NCBI RefSeq assembly: GCF_023715145.1
Contig: NZ_JAMBNP010000005.1
Location: 248,001-312,000, forward strand
Direction of reading: 5' to 3'
From: Paenibacillus glycanilyticus
Lineage (GTDB): Bacteria; Bacillota; Bacilli; Paenibacillales; Paenibacillaceae
DNA length: 64,000 bases
Shown here: piece by piece, positions 16,773 through 25,941 of the stretch
Position numbering within the stretch: the stretch's first letter is position 1
Layout of the letters: each line of letters opens with the position of its first letter
Translations under genes and position numbers: made by a program
Notes under the pieces: model-generated
The model's input: the letters and a program-made list of their open reading frames with translations, nothing else
Database searches by the model: none
Told to the model about the DNA's origin: nothing

Positions 16773-18836
16773 GTGAGAGACAACGGATATGCGGCATGGC
16801 TGAGATATGATCAGGTGACCGACGAGAAGCTGGCGGAAGAATATAAAAGCTGGACAAGCGAGCTCGTACTGCCGCCCGGAGTACCGGCTGCTGGCTTATT
16901 GAAGACAGCAGCTCAAGAGCTGTCGCGGGGAATTCGTTCTATGCTGGGGACAATGCCTTCGGTTACGCATGAGGCTTCGAGCCAGCGGGTTATTGTGCTT
17001 GATATTCTTGGACGAGGAACCTGGTTGGACGAGGCGGCCGGTGACGCGAAGGCTTTATCGGGTGAAGGCTATGTCTTGAGAACCGTCCGTGACGCTGAGC
17101 GGGAGTATATTATTGCGGCCGGCCGCACGGAGAAAGGTACGCTGTATGCGGCGTTCCATGTGCTTCGCCTGCTGCAGTCCGGCGCTTCTGTCGATCAGCT
17201 TGATCTGATAGAGTCGCCCACATACGGACTGCGCATGATTAATCACTGGGATAACATGGACGGCAGCGTGGAACGTGGTTACTCCGGACGTTCGATCTTT
17301 TACGAGGGCAATAAAGTGTTGTCCGATTCCGAGCGAATCCGTGACTATGCCCGCTTGATGGCTTCTGTCGGCATTAATGGCATTGCGATTAATAACGTCA
17401 ACGTTCACCGGGAAGAGACCTTCCTGATCACCGGGAAGCTGCTACCCGATGTAGCCCGGATTGCCGAGGTGTTCGGCGAGTACGGCATTAAGCTGTTCCT
17501 AAGCGTAAACTATGCGGGAACGATAGAGATTGGGGGTCTTACGACAGCCGATCCCCTCGATCCGGGCGTACGTGACTGGTGGAAGGAGAAGGCCGCTGAA
17601 GTCTATCGTTATATTCCCGATTTTGGCGGGTTCCTTGTGAAAGCCGATTCCGAGAATCGTCCGGGTCCATTCACTTACGGCCGCGATCATGCGGACGGGG
17701 CGAATATGCTGGCGGAAGCGCTGGAGCCACACGGCGGTCTCGTCTTGTGGCGCTGTTTCGTATACAACTGCCATCAGGATTGGCGTGACCGTTCCACCGA
17801 CCGTGCCCGTGCCGCCTATGATCACTTTAAGCCGCTCGATGGACGATTCAAGGATAATGTTATCCTCCAAATCAAGAACGGTCCGATGGACTTTCAGGTC
17901 CGCGAGCCGGTATCGCCGCTCTTTGGCGCGATGGAGCATACGAATCAGATAATGGAGTTCCAGATTGCTCAGGAATATACGGGGCAGCAGAAGGATGTAT
18001 GCTTCCTGATTCCGCAGTGGAAGGAAGTCTTGAACTTTGATACCCATGTCAAAGGAGCAGGCAGCACGGTGAAGGAAATTGCTGCAGGGCATGTCCATGC
18101 TTACACCCATAGCGGGATTACAGCTGTCAGCAACATCGGCAACGACGGGAACTGGACGGGACATCATCTGGCACAGGCGAATCTATACGGCTACGGCCGG
18201 CTGATCTGGAATCCGGAGCTGTCTTCGGAGGAGATTGCCGCCGAGTGGGCTGCACAAACCTTTGGCGGCAACCAGTATGTGCGGGAGGTTGTCATAAGCC
18301 TCCTGCTCGAGTCCTGGTCGATCTATGAGAATTATACGGCGCCGCTTGGCGTCGGCTGGATGGTTACGCCGCATTACCATTACGGCCCGGATGTGGACGG
18401 CTACGAATATTCGAAGTGGGGAACATACCATTTTGCCGACCATAAGGGGATTGGGGTTGACCGTACGGTTGCGACGGGAACCGGCTACAGCAGCCAGTAT
18501 ACACAGCCAAATGCCGAGGTTTACGACAATCTTGATGCTTGTCCGGATGAGCTGCTGCTCTTCTTCCATCATGTTCCGTATACCCATCGGTTGAAGTCCG
18601 GCAAGACGGTTATTCAGCATATTTACGATACCCATTTCGCGGGCGTGGAGCGCGTGGAATACTGGATCCGCCGCTGGCAGGAGCTTGAGGGCCTTGTTGA
18701 CGAAGAACGGTTCCGCCATGTGGCTGGACGCATGAATCATCAACTGGAGAATGCCAAGCAATGGCGAGATATTATCAATACGTACTTCTTCCGCAAATCC
18801 GGCATTCCGGATGCCCATAACCGGGTTATCTATTAA
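16773..18836 (+). CDS. aguA: Intracellular alpha-glucuronidase (GH67)
   Basis: The 687-residue GH67 enzyme has no signal peptide, so it is cytoplasmic. It removes (4-O-methyl)glucuronic acid from the non-reducing end of imported aldouronates. The acid Glu is E294 in [12 protein letters not shown]. The other catalytic pair is D373 in [12 protein letters not shown] and E401 in QIAQEYTGQ. All three are offset by nine from the residues known in Geobacillus AguA. GTG 16773 follows AGGAGG at 16760-16765. The products xylotriose and xylobiose are substrates of the next two enzymes. Confidence 0.96.
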   Translation: MRDNGYAAWLRYDQVTDEKLAEEYKSWTSELVLPPGVPAAGLLKTAAQELSRGIRSMLGTMPSVTHEASSQRVIVLDILGRGTWLDEAAGDAKALSGEGYVLRTVRDAEREYIIAAGRTEKGTLYAAFHVLRLLQSGASVDQLDLIESPTYGLRMINHWDNMDGSVERGYSGRSIFYEGNKVLSDSERIRDYARLMASVGINGIAINNVNVHREETFLITGKLLPDVARIAEVFGEYGIKLFLSVNYAGTIEIGGLTTADPLDPGVRDWWKEKAAEVYRYIPDFGGFLVKADSENRPGPFTYGRDHADGANMLAEALEPHGGLVLWRCFVYNCHQDWRDRSTDRARAAYDHFKPLDGRFKDNVILQIKNGPMDFQVREPVSPLFGAMEHTNQIMEFQIAQEYTGQQKDVCFLIPQWKEVLNFDTHVKGAGSTVKEIAAGHVHAYTHSGITAVSNIGNDGNWTGHHLAQANLYGYGRLIWNPELSSEEIAAEWAAQTFGGNQYVREVVISLLLESWSIYENYTAPLGVGWMVTPHYHYGPDVDGYEYSKWGTYHFADHKGIGVDRTVATGTGYSSQYTQPNAEVYDNLDACPDELLLFFHHVPYTHRLKSGKTVIQHIYDTHFAGVERVEYWIRRWQELEGLVDEERFRHVAGRMNHQLENAKQWRDIINTYFFRKSGIPDAHNRVIY

Positions 18837-18863
18837 TTCATTTTGAAGGAGATGGTCCAGGCT

Positions 18864-19871
18864 ATGGCGCACGCATCAACGATACCCGCGCTTCGTTCCG
18901 TTTATAAGGATTATTTTGATATCGGGGCAGCGGTAAATTTGACGACTATCGAGACTCAGAAGAACGTGCTTACGACTCATTACAATAGCTTGACCGCAGA
19001 AAATGATATGAAGTTCGAGCGCGTCCATCCATCCGAAGGGGTGTATACGTTTGAAGCGGCAGACAAGATAGCTGACTTTGCCGCCGCAAACGGGATGAAG
19101 CTGCGCGGGCATACGCTGGTATGGCATAATCAGACGCCCGACTGGATATTTGAGAGCGCGAGTGGCGGGCCCGTAGACCGGGATACCCTGCTTGCCCGGA
19201 TGAAGAGCCATATCGATACCGTGGTCAGCCGGTATAAAGGCATTATCTATGGCTGGGATGTCGTGAACGAAGTTATCGAAGATAAAAGCGATGTCTGGCT
19301 CCGGGAATCCAAATGGCTTAACCTGGCCGGAGAGGATTTTATAGCGAAAGCGTTCGAATATGCGCATGAAGCGGATCCGAAGGCTCTTCTGTTCTACAAT
19401 GATTACAACGAATGCAACCCGGAGAAGCGGGACAAGATCATCCGCCTCGTACAATCCATGCAGGACAAGGATGTGCCGATTCACGGGATTGGTATGCAGG
19501 GGCATTGGAATCTGAACGGCCCAAGCCTTGCGGAGATTCGGGAAGCGATTGAACGATATGCGGCGCTTGGTCTGAAGCTGCAGGTAACGGAGCTGGATAT
19601 TTCGGTATTTGATTACGAAGACAGGCGGACGGATCTGACCGAGCCGACAGCCGAGATGCTGGAGCGTCAGGCTGAGCGTTACGAGCAGGTATTCGGTCTG
19701 TTCCGCGAATACAAAGAGGTACTTACCGCGGTTACCTTCTGGGGAGCTGCGGATGATTATACCTGGCTCGACAACTTCCCTGTCCGCGGACGGAAAAACT
19801 GGCCGTTTGTGTTGGATGCGAAGCATGAACCAAAGGCATCCTTCTTGAAGATCGCCAATTGGCAGACATAA
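18864..19871 (+). CDS. xynA2: Intracellular endo-1,4-beta-xylanase (GH10)
   Basis: About 335 residues, a single GH10 domain without signal peptide or binding module. The acid/base is E136 in WDVVNEVIED and the nucleophile E243 in QVTELDISVF; WHNQTPDW and the active-site Trp region WGAADDYTWLDNFP are also present. It cuts imported xylo-oligosaccharides in the cytoplasm. ATG 18864 is preferred: AAGGAG at 18846-18851 is 12 bases upstream and protein homology starts there. In-frame ATG 18852 is too close to that site. It follows aguA with a 27-base gap. Confidence 0.93.
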   Translation: MAHASTIPALRSVYKDYFDIGAAVNLTTIETQKNVLTTHYNSLTAENDMKFERVHPSEGVYTFEAADKIADFAAANGMKLRGHTLVWHNQTPDWIFESASGGPVDRDTLLARMKSHIDTVVSRYKGIIYGWDVVNEVIEDKSDVWLRESKWLNLAGEDFIAKAFEYAHEADPKALLFYNDYNECNPEKRDKIIRLVQSMQDKDVPIHGIGMQGHWNLNGPSLAEIREAIERYAALGLKLQVTELDISVFDYEDRRTDLTEPTAEMLERQAERYEQVFGLFREYKEVLTAVTFWGAADDYTWLDNFPVRGRKNWPFVLDAKHEPKASFLKIANWQT

Positions 19872-19884
19872 GCTTGAATAGGAG

Positions 19885-19909
19885 ACGGAGCCCTTCATGA
19901 GGGCTCCGT
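19885..19909 (+). terminator. Stem-loop between xynA2 and xynB
   Basis: ACGGAGCCCT-TCATG-AGGGCTCCGT is a perfect 10-bp stem followed by a pyrimidine-rich rather than pure T tail. Probably a partial terminator or mRNA-stabilising element. Confidence 0.6.
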
Positions 19910-19937
19910 TCCTTATCTCTCAACGGAAAGCGGGTTA

Positions 19938-21518
19938 ATGGAATTGATGGCAAACAGAGCAGAAGGCAAAGTAACCTACCGGAATCCGGTACTGCCGGGA
20001 TTTTATCCGGATCCAAGTGCAATCCGGGTCGGCGAAGATTATTATATGGTCACCAGCACGTTTGAGTATTTTCCCGGCGTACCGGTGTTTCACAGCAAGG
20101 ATCTTATTCATTGGGAGCAAATCGGTCATGTATTGACGAGAGAAAGCCAGGTGAATCTGCTTGGCCGCAACAGTTCGGAAGGAATATATGCGCCTACGCT
20201 CCGTTATCATGACGGCATGTTTTATATGATAACGACGGATGTTTACGGAATCGGCAACTTCTATGTTACGGCGGAGGATCCGGCAGGACCATGGTCCGAT
20301 CCGATACGGATTCCGCACGGGAATATTGATCCTTCTTTATTCTTTGACGACGACGGCAAAGTTTATGTATCCGCGCAGGCTGGATTTGGGGAGACTTCCC
20401 ATATCATTCAATATGAGATTGATATTCGCACGGGCAGCGCCTTATCGGAGCCGGTTGTTGTATGGGAAGGCGACGAGGGTCCATGGGTGGAAGGACCGCA
20501 TCTGTACAAAATCAACGGCTTCTATTACATGATGACCGCTTCGGGCGGGACGGGGCCCATGCATCGGGAAATCATTGGCCGGAGCATTACTCCTTACGGT
20601 CCCTTCGATATGCTGCCGCATCCGATTCTGACGCATAATCAGTTGAAGGATCATCCTATTCAATATACAGGGCATGTTGAACTTATTGATGATATTCACG
20701 ACGGATGGTGGGCGCTCTTTCTGGGGATTCGGCCGCAAGGCGGAAAGGGCAGCGTGCTGGGACGGGAGACATTTCTTGCTCCTGTAACGTGGACGGAAGA
20801 CGGCTGGCCGATGATTGATAATAATGAAGGTCACGTGTCTCTTCTTATGGAAGCGGGAACTTCCGCGGGGCAGGCTGCTCGAAGGAGCCAAGCATCGCCC
20901 GGTGAGCGGAGCATGACGAAATTTGCGGCGCAAGGGCTTGGTCTGGAATGGTTCCATACGCGCTCGATTCCGGGGACGGACGAGATGTCGTTCACGGAGC
21001 GGGAAGGCTGCCTTAGGCTAAGCGGCAATGCCTGCGGGCTTCGGGAAGGCGGAGCGAATGTATTTGTCTGCCGCCGCCAGCAGCATCACCGGATGAGAAT
21101 CGAGACGAGGCTGAACTTCGCGCCGAGAAGGGACGGAGAGCAGGCGGGAATTGCCGCCCGATTAAGCGATAAATCGTATTATTCGCTTGGCATTGCGAAG
21201 AAGGAGGGACAGACCGGTATTCTCGTAACCGCAATGACACAGGGGACCGGCACGGAAACCTTTACGCCAATTAAGGAGCAGGTTCCGGTCCGGTTGTCGA
21301 TCCGCTCGGACGAGCTGGCATACGAGCTGTTATATACGCTGGGAGGCGCATCCGCGGAATGGATCAGCCTGGGGACACTGCCGGCCGAGGCGTTAACGCC
21401 GGATGCGGAAGGTGCTTTTACCGGTGTATGTCTGGGGATGTTCGCCGTGGGAACAGAGGCGGGACATTCGGCTCCGGCCTATTATGATTATTTTGAATAT
21501 GAAGGCATGTTGGAGTAA
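19938..21518 (+). CDS. xynB: Beta-xylosidase (GH43)
   Basis: The 526-residue protein has an N-terminal five-blade GH43 domain with base D25 in YPDPSAI, the pKa-modulating D131 in NIDPSLFFDDD and acid E185 in WVEGPHLYK. A C-terminal beta-sandwich domain (from about residue 330) is typical of GH43 xylosidases. It releases xylose, possibly arabinose, from short xylo-oligosaccharides in the cytoplasm; no signal peptide is present. The ribosome site at ATG 19938 is poor (GGAAAGCGGG), and ATG 19947 is an alternative. It is the last gene of the cluster. Confidence 0.92.
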   Translation: MELMANRAEGKVTYRNPVLPGFYPDPSAIRVGEDYYMVTSTFEYFPGVPVFHSKDLIHWEQIGHVLTRESQVNLLGRNSSEGIYAPTLRYHDGMFYMITTDVYGIGNFYVTAEDPAGPWSDPIRIPHGNIDPSLFFDDDGKVYVSAQAGFGETSHIIQYEIDIRTGSALSEPVVVWEGDEGPWVEGPHLYKINGFYYMMTASGGTGPMHREIIGRSITPYGPFDMLPHPILTHNQLKDHPIQYTGHVELIDDIHDGWWALFLGIRPQGGKGSVLGRETFLAPVTWTEDGWPMIDNNEGHVSLLMEAGTSAGQAARRSQASPGERSMTKFAAQGLGLEWFHTRSIPGTDEMSFTEREGCLRLSGNACGLREGGANVFVCRRQQHHRMRIETRLNFAPRRDGEQAGIAARLSDKSYYSLGIAKKEGQTGILVTAMTQGTGTETFTPIKEQVPVRLSIRSDELAYELLYTLGGASAEWISLGTLPAEALTPDAEGAFTGVCLGMFAVGTEAGHSAPAYYDYFEYEGMLE

Positions 21519-21525
21519 GTCATGA

Positions 21526-21562
21526 AAGCTCTGTCTCATGGAAATGAGGCGGGGCTTTTTTA
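21526..21562 (+). terminator. Terminator of the aldouronate cluster
   Basis: AGCTCTGTCTCAT, loop GGAA, ATGAGGCGGGGCT (with G-U pairs), then a T run. Confidence 0.85.
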
Positions 21563-21590
21563 TTGCCTGATTTGGCTTCCCATTTTTCGC

Positions 21591-21640
21591 TTGACACCTT
21601 TAACTGTATATAATAATATTACAGTAACAGAAATTGTTAC
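21591..21640 (+). promoter_or_regulatory. Promoter with palindromic operators, oxidoreductase gene
   Basis: TTGACA (21591-21596), 17 bases, TAATAT (21614-21619). ACTGTA...TACAGT flanks the -10 region, and GTAACA-GAAAT-TGTTAC (21624-21640) lies at the expected transcript start. The two overlapping dyads look like a repressor operator. The cognate regulator is not adjacent and cannot be named. Confidence 0.6.
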
Positions 21641-21691
21641 AGTTCGTGGGCAGACAGAGGATATACAGATAAATGTTAAGGAGTGGAGAGC

Positions 21692-22816
21692 TTGGAGCAA
21701 AAGCATACGCCATTATTTGAATCTTTTAAATTCCGGAGCGGTGTTGAGGTGAAGAACCGCATTATTATGGCGCCGATGACCCATTCGTCCTCGAATGACG
21801 ACGGAACGGTAACGGATGCCGAGCTTGACTATTATGCGCGCCGGTCTGACGGGCCAGGACTTGTTATAACGGCATGCATTTATGTCACGCCTAACGGCAA
21901 AGGATTTCCCGGGGAATTCGCCGGAGACAGCGACGACATGATTCCGGGCTTGACCCGATTGGCAGAGACCATTAAAGCCAAGGGAGCTAAGGCGGTGCTG
22001 CAAATCTTCCATGGCGGCCGCCAAGCTCCTCCGGCATTGGTGCCAAACGGCGATGTTGTCAGTGCCAGCGCGGTTCCGTCGGAGCAGAAGCCGGATGTCG
22101 TTCCACGCGAGCTGACGCATGAAGAGATTGAATCCATTATCCGCGACTTTGGCGAGACCACCCGCCGCGCGGCGGCTGCCGGCTTCGACGGCGTCGAAAT
22201 TCACGGCGCGAACACGTATCTTCTGCAGCAGTTCTACTCTCCGCATTCCAATCGCCGGAATGATCAATGGGGTGGAGATATCGACCGCCGTCTTGCCTTC
22301 CCGCTGGCCGTTGTTGATGAAGTGAAACGGGCTGCGGCGGAGCATGCCAAAGGACCTTTCCTGGTCGGATACCGCTTCTCGCCGGAAGAACCGGAAACAC
22401 CGGGGCTGACGATGGAGGATACGTTCCGCCTGGTTGATGAGCTGGCGCAGAAGGAATTGGATTACCTTCATGTGTCGCTGTTCGACTTCCGCTCCAAGCC
22501 GGCGCGCGGAGCCGATGAGAGCAAGACAAGACTGGAATGGATTGCGCAGCGGGTAGGACATCTTGTGCCGGTGGTTGGCGTAGGCTCCGTTCATACGGCT
22601 GATGAAGCGATAGAAGTACAGCAGACGGGAGCTCCGCTCGTTGCGATTGGGCGCGTGCTGCTTACCGACCCGGACTGGGTGCAAAAGGTTGAAGCCGGGC
22701 GTACGGATGAGATTCAGCCCCGCTTGAGCTTAAGCTCGCAGAAACGGCTTGTAATTCCCGACGGTTTATGGCGCATGCTGACGGCAAGAGAAGGATGGCT
22801 GCCATTTACCGATTAA
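21692..22816 (+). CDS. NADH:flavin oxidoreductase (old yellow enzyme family)
   Basis: About 374 residues of TIM-barrel FMN oxidoreductase. Family signatures include KNRIIMAPMTHSSS, QIFHGGRQA, FDGVEIHGANTYLLQQF, NRRNDQWGG and PVVGVGSVHTADEA near the FMN phosphate site. Such enzymes reduce activated alkenes, quinones and other electrophiles. TTG 21692 is chosen because AAGGAG at 21678-21683 is 8 bases upstream. It is a single gene between terminators with a palindromic promoter, which fits induction by an electrophile-sensing repressor (inference). Confidence 0.9.
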   Translation: MEQKHTPLFESFKFRSGVEVKNRIIMAPMTHSSSNDDGTVTDAELDYYARRSDGPGLVITACIYVTPNGKGFPGEFAGDSDDMIPGLTRLAETIKAKGAKAVLQIFHGGRQAPPALVPNGDVVSASAVPSEQKPDVVPRELTHEEIESIIRDFGETTRRAAAAGFDGVEIHGANTYLLQQFYSPHSNRRNDQWGGDIDRRLAFPLAVVDEVKRAAAEHAKGPFLVGYRFSPEEPETPGLTMEDTFRLVDELAQKELDYLHVSLFDFRSKPARGADESKTRLEWIAQRVGHLVPVVGVGSVHTADEAIEVQQTGAPLVAIGRVLLTDPDWVQKVEAGRTDEIQPRLSLSSQKRLVIPDGLWRMLTAREGWLPFTD

Positions 22817-22824
22817 TATAAATG

Positions 22825-22871
22825 AGGACTGACAAGACGGCGCATGATGCGCTCGCTTGTCAGTCCTTTTT
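22825..22871 (+). terminator. Terminator of the oxidoreductase gene
   Basis: AGGACTGACAAG (22825-22836) pairs with CTTGTCAGTCCT (22856-22867), and T residues follow; the loop holds a second small stem. Confidence 0.93.
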
Positions 22872-22939
22872 GTATTTTGCACAAGTGCTTCCTCAGGCGT
22901 TATACTCAAATCAGGAAAAGGACAATTGGAGGCCAAGAC

Positions 22940-23647
22940 ATGACCTTTGATGAAGTAATGGAAGCGTTAGAAGGAATGGGAAGCGAGCAGACGAAAAGCA
23001 CTTATTTGCGGCATGGCGCACTGGAGCCTTTCTTTGGCGTGAAGATCGGCGATATGAAGAAGCTGGTCAAAGAGGTGAAGAAGGATCAGGAGCTGGTGTA
23101 CAAGCTGTACGATTCCGGCAATTATGACGCCATGTATTTGGCGGGATTGACGGTTAACCCGAAGCTCATGCCTAAAGCAACGCTTGAGCAATGGGTGAAG
23201 CAGGCTAACTGGTATTCTCCCGCGGAATATACCGTAGCCAACGTGACGGCGGAAAGCCGATTTGCCAGGGAGCTGGCGATGGAATGGCTTGGTTCGCCTG
23301 ACGAATTGATTGCCGTAGCGGGCTGGAGCGCCTATGCCAATTACGTAACGATAACGCCGGATACGGAGCTGGATTTAACCGAAATTCGGAAGCTGCTGGA
23401 ACAGGTTAGAAGGACCGTTCATCAGGAACGGAACCGCGTTCGTTATGTGATGAATACTTTTGTGATTTGCGTAGGATCGTACGTTGCGCCGTTAACCGAA
23501 GAAGCCAAGGATGTAGCGGAAGCGATTGGCGCCGTTAAGGTGGATGTCGGCAATACCGCCTGCAAGGTTCCGCTCGCTACCGATTATATCGCCAAGGTGG
23601 AAGCAAGAGGAACGATCGGCAACAAGAAGAAGACCTGTATTTGTTAA
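22940..23647 (+). CDS. DNA alkylation repair protein (AlkD-like)
   Basis: 235 residues of repeated helical pairs typical of AlkD/ALK HEAT-repeat proteins (IGDMKKLVKEVKKDQELVYKLYDSGNYDAMYLAGLT). Characterised family members excise alkylated bases such as 3- or 7-methylpurines. The match is to the broader AlkD superfamily, so glycosylase activity is not certain. ATG 22940 follows TTGGAGG; a longer in-frame extension from 22844 overlaps the upstream terminator and is rejected. The gene converges on the MFS gene, with a shared terminator between. Confidence 0.8.
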   Translation: MTFDEVMEALEGMGSEQTKSTYLRHGALEPFFGVKIGDMKKLVKEVKKDQELVYKLYDSGNYDAMYLAGLTVNPKLMPKATLEQWVKQANWYSPAEYTVANVTAESRFARELAMEWLGSPDELIAVAGWSAYANYVTITPDTELDLTEIRKLLEQVRRTVHQERNRVRYVMNTFVICVGSYVAPLTEEAKDVAEAIGAVKVDVGNTACKVPLATDYIAKVEARGTIGNKKKTCIC

Positions 23648-23651
23648 AAAA

Positions 23652-23677
23652 CAAACAGCTCCATCCCAGGATGGAGC
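23652..23677. terminator. Bidirectional terminator
   Basis: GCTCCATCC-CA-GGATGGAGC at 23658-23677. A-rich sequence on its left gives a T tail for the minus-strand MFS gene. Confidence 0.85.
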
Positions 23678-23684
23678 CGTTCCG

Positions 23685-24878
23685 TTATCCGGCAGCCTGC
23701 AAGGCTGCTTTTTTGTCGTCTGACCGATCGAGACGGTAGCTGTAGGCTGTCGCGGCAAAGGCCAGCAATGCTAGTACGGCCGCTGTCCAGGGAAGGTATT
23801 GCAGACCGTAATGATCGGTGACAAACGCACCGGCGGAAGAGCCGACCGCAATCCCGATATTTGCGCTGATCGGCAGCAGGGAAGCTGCGAAATCTTTGGC
23901 CTCGGGTACGTATTGCTCGGTCAAATGAATGAAATATAGCTGACAAGCCGCATTAATCGTAAACGAGATGAGGGCAATAGCCATCAAGCTGATGATGCCG
24001 GGCCATGTAAATTGTACGGTGAAGCCCAAGATTACATACACAACAACATGGATCAGGAACAGCTTTTTCAGCTTCGCCATATACGTGCCGGTTGCGATCT
24101 TGCCGCCAAGCAGATTGCTGACGATGGTTACGGCTCCATAGACCAGCAGGATCGTGCTGGTTCGCCCTTCGGAAATATGCATCACTTCCAGCATAAGCGG
24201 ATTAATGTACGTATAAATGACGAATATGGCCGCAATCCCGATAATCGGGATCAGAAAGGCAAGCAGCACCCTTGGGTTGGTCATCAACCGAAACTGATTT
24301 TTCATGGAGCTTTGTACGGCAGGCAAATTTCTCGGCACGATCTTATAAAGAAGCAGAATGCTCAAAAGTCCGCAAATCGCGACAAGCCAGAAGGCCGCAG
24401 GCCATTCGAAGTGCAGGCCAACGAAGGTTCCGATGGGAACGCCAAGTACGTTGGCTATAGTGAAACCGCCTATGATGTAGGATAGCGCAAGCCCTCTCCG
24501 CTCCGGCGAAACATAGTCCGTACAGATCGATACGGCCAGAGATACGCTTAACCCGCAGAAGATCGCGGTTGCCATTCTCGTAAAGAACAGAACGGGATAA
24601 GAAAAGGATAATGCGCTTCCGATCGTGAACAAAACAACAAGCGAGGCTCCAAGGAGCAGAGCCCGGCGTTTCGGGAAATAACCGGCTGCCATCATAACAA
24701 ACGGTGTTCCCGCCGCATAAGCAATCGCAAAGCCGGAGACCAATATGCCGGTTTGCGCAACGGAGACGCCAAGGCTGTCAGCGATGGGGGTCAGCAGACC
24801 AACAATCACGTATTCCGTTGTACCCAGGATGAAAGCTAACAGAGTAAAGGAAAAAATGAGCAGATTTTCTTTTTTCAT
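23685..24878 (-). CDS. MFS efflux transporter (DHA1/AraJ-like)
   Basis: The 397-residue protein has 12 predicted membrane helices, beginning LLIFSFTLLAFILGTTEYVIVGLL. It has the DHA1-type GTTEY motif in helix 1 and VSPERRGLALSYIIGG between helices 4 and 5. Family members export drugs, sugars or metabolites by proton antiport; the substrate cannot be read from sequence. The minus-strand start follows GGAGGG. It is divergent from the AraC regulator 163 bases away, so that regulator probably controls it. Confidence 0.88.
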   Translation of the reverse strand: MKKENLLIFSFTLLAFILGTTEYVIVGLLTPIADSLGVSVAQTGILVSGFAIAYAAGTPFVMMAAGYFPKRRALLLGASLVVLFTIGSALSFSYPVLFFTRMATAIFCGLSVSLAVSICTDYVSPERRGLALSYIIGGFTIANVLGVPIGTFVGLHFEWPAAFWLVAICGLLSILLLYKIVPRNLPAVQSSMKNQFRLMTNPRVLLAFLIPIIGIAAIFVIYTYINPLMLEVMHISEGRTSTILLVYGAVTIVSNLLGGKIATGTYMAKLKKLFLIHVVVYVILGFTVQFTWPGIISLMAIALISFTINAACQLYFIHLTEQYVPEAKDFAASLLPISANIGIAVGSSAGAFVTDHYGLQYLPWTAAVLALLAFAATAYSYRLDRSDDKKAALQAAG

Positions 24879-24992
24879 GTGGTAAACCCTCCAATTTATT
24901 GCTCCTACCCGCGATTCTCTCTTTAGTCAAAGCTTAATGGAAGGCGCATGCAGCGGCAATGAAGCATCTTGCGGTATATTATAACGATGTGA

Positions 24993-25014
24993 TATATCTT
25001 GCTATATAGATATA
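24993..25014. promoter_or_regulatory. Inverted repeat between the MFS and AraC genes
   Basis: TATATC (24993-24998) and GATATA (25009-25014) form a dyad in an A+T-rich stretch about 30 bases before the AraC-gene start. It is a possible operator or promoter part. Confidence 0.35.
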
Positions 25015-25041
25015 GAGGTTAGCTGGAAAAGAGGGAGTAGG

Positions 25042-25881
25042 ATGACGGCTTCCGGTGCCGGAGAAGACATTCAAAGTCACCTGCTGTATGCAGGAAAAGT
25101 AAGTGATTCGCCCAATTGGAACTTTCCGAGCCATAAGCATGATGACCTGCACGAAGTCATTGTCATTTGCGAGGGTGAGGGGATGTTTACCATTGGAGGA
25201 CGTTCCTTCAGGGTAAGCGGAGGGGACATTCTGGTCTATAACAAAGGTGTGCTGCATGAGGAGCAGTCATCGAGCGATAATCCCCTAACTACGTACTACT
25301 GCGGATTTACGCTGCCACAGGCAAGCCCGGCGGAGGATTGGGTTATTCCCCATGGCGTCGAGCCCGTTATCCGGTCCAGCCGCGCGTACTCGGAAATCGC
25401 CGCGTTAATGAAAATGATTGTGGACGAATCCTCCATCAAAGAAGAGGGCTATGAAAGAATAAGCCGTTATTTGATTAATTCGGTCATCTTGCTTCTTCGT
25501 AGAACGGTTCGGAATCAGCAGCATGTGAAAGAGCAGGAGACCAATGCCAGCCTTGCCGAACAAATCAAGGATTATATCGACCGAAATTTCACGCAAAATG
25601 TAAGCCTGAAGGATTTGGGCAGGCAATTCCACGTAAACCCTTATTATGTATCCCATGTGTTCAAGGATTATTATCAGATTTCCCCGATTAACTACGCCAT
25701 TCACCGTCGGATCGGAGAGGCGACGCGGCTGCTCGTATCGACGGAAATGAAGGTGTGGGAGATCGCGAAGCTACTGGGCTATGACAACCCGAATTATTTC
25801 TCGATTATTTTCCGCAGGGTCACCGGTCTGTCTCCCAATCGGTTCCGGGAGAGCAACCAGCAGAATCTGTTTCCCCGCTAA
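25042..25881 (+). CDS. AraC family transcriptional regulator with cupin sensor domain
   Basis: 279 residues. An N-terminal cupin-like ligand domain (about 15-95; PSHKHDDLHEVIVICEGEGMF ... GGDILVYNKGVLHEE) is followed by two C-terminal helix-turn-helix motifs (about 185-275; VSLKDLGRQFHVNPYYVSHVFKDYY and VWEIAKLLGYDNPNYFSIIFRR). It probably binds a small molecule and activates transcription. The divergent MFS gene is the most likely target. GAGGGAG precedes ATG 25042. A shared bidirectional terminator separates it from the convergent PfpI gene. Confidence 0.9.
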   Translation: MTASGAGEDIQSHLLYAGKVSDSPNWNFPSHKHDDLHEVIVICEGEGMFTIGGRSFRVSGGDILVYNKGVLHEEQSSSDNPLTTYYCGFTLPQASPAEDWVIPHGVEPVIRSSRAYSEIAALMKMIVDESSIKEEGYERISRYLINSVILLLRRTVRNQQHVKEQETNASLAEQIKDYIDRNFTQNVSLKDLGRQFHVNPYYVSHVFKDYYQISPINYAIHRRIGEATRLLVSTEMKVWEIAKLLGYDNPNYFSIIFRRVTGLSPNRFRESNQQNLFPR

Positions 25882-25889
25882 AAATAAAA

Positions 25890-25925
25890 GCGGCAGCCAG
25901 TGGCAGTGAGCCAAAGTGCTGCCGC
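25890..25925. terminator. Bidirectional terminator
   Basis: GCGGCAGC (25890-25897) pairs with GCTGCCGC (25918-25925) between two convergent genes. Confidence 0.75.
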
Positions 25926-25941
25926 TGATGCGGGTATATGA

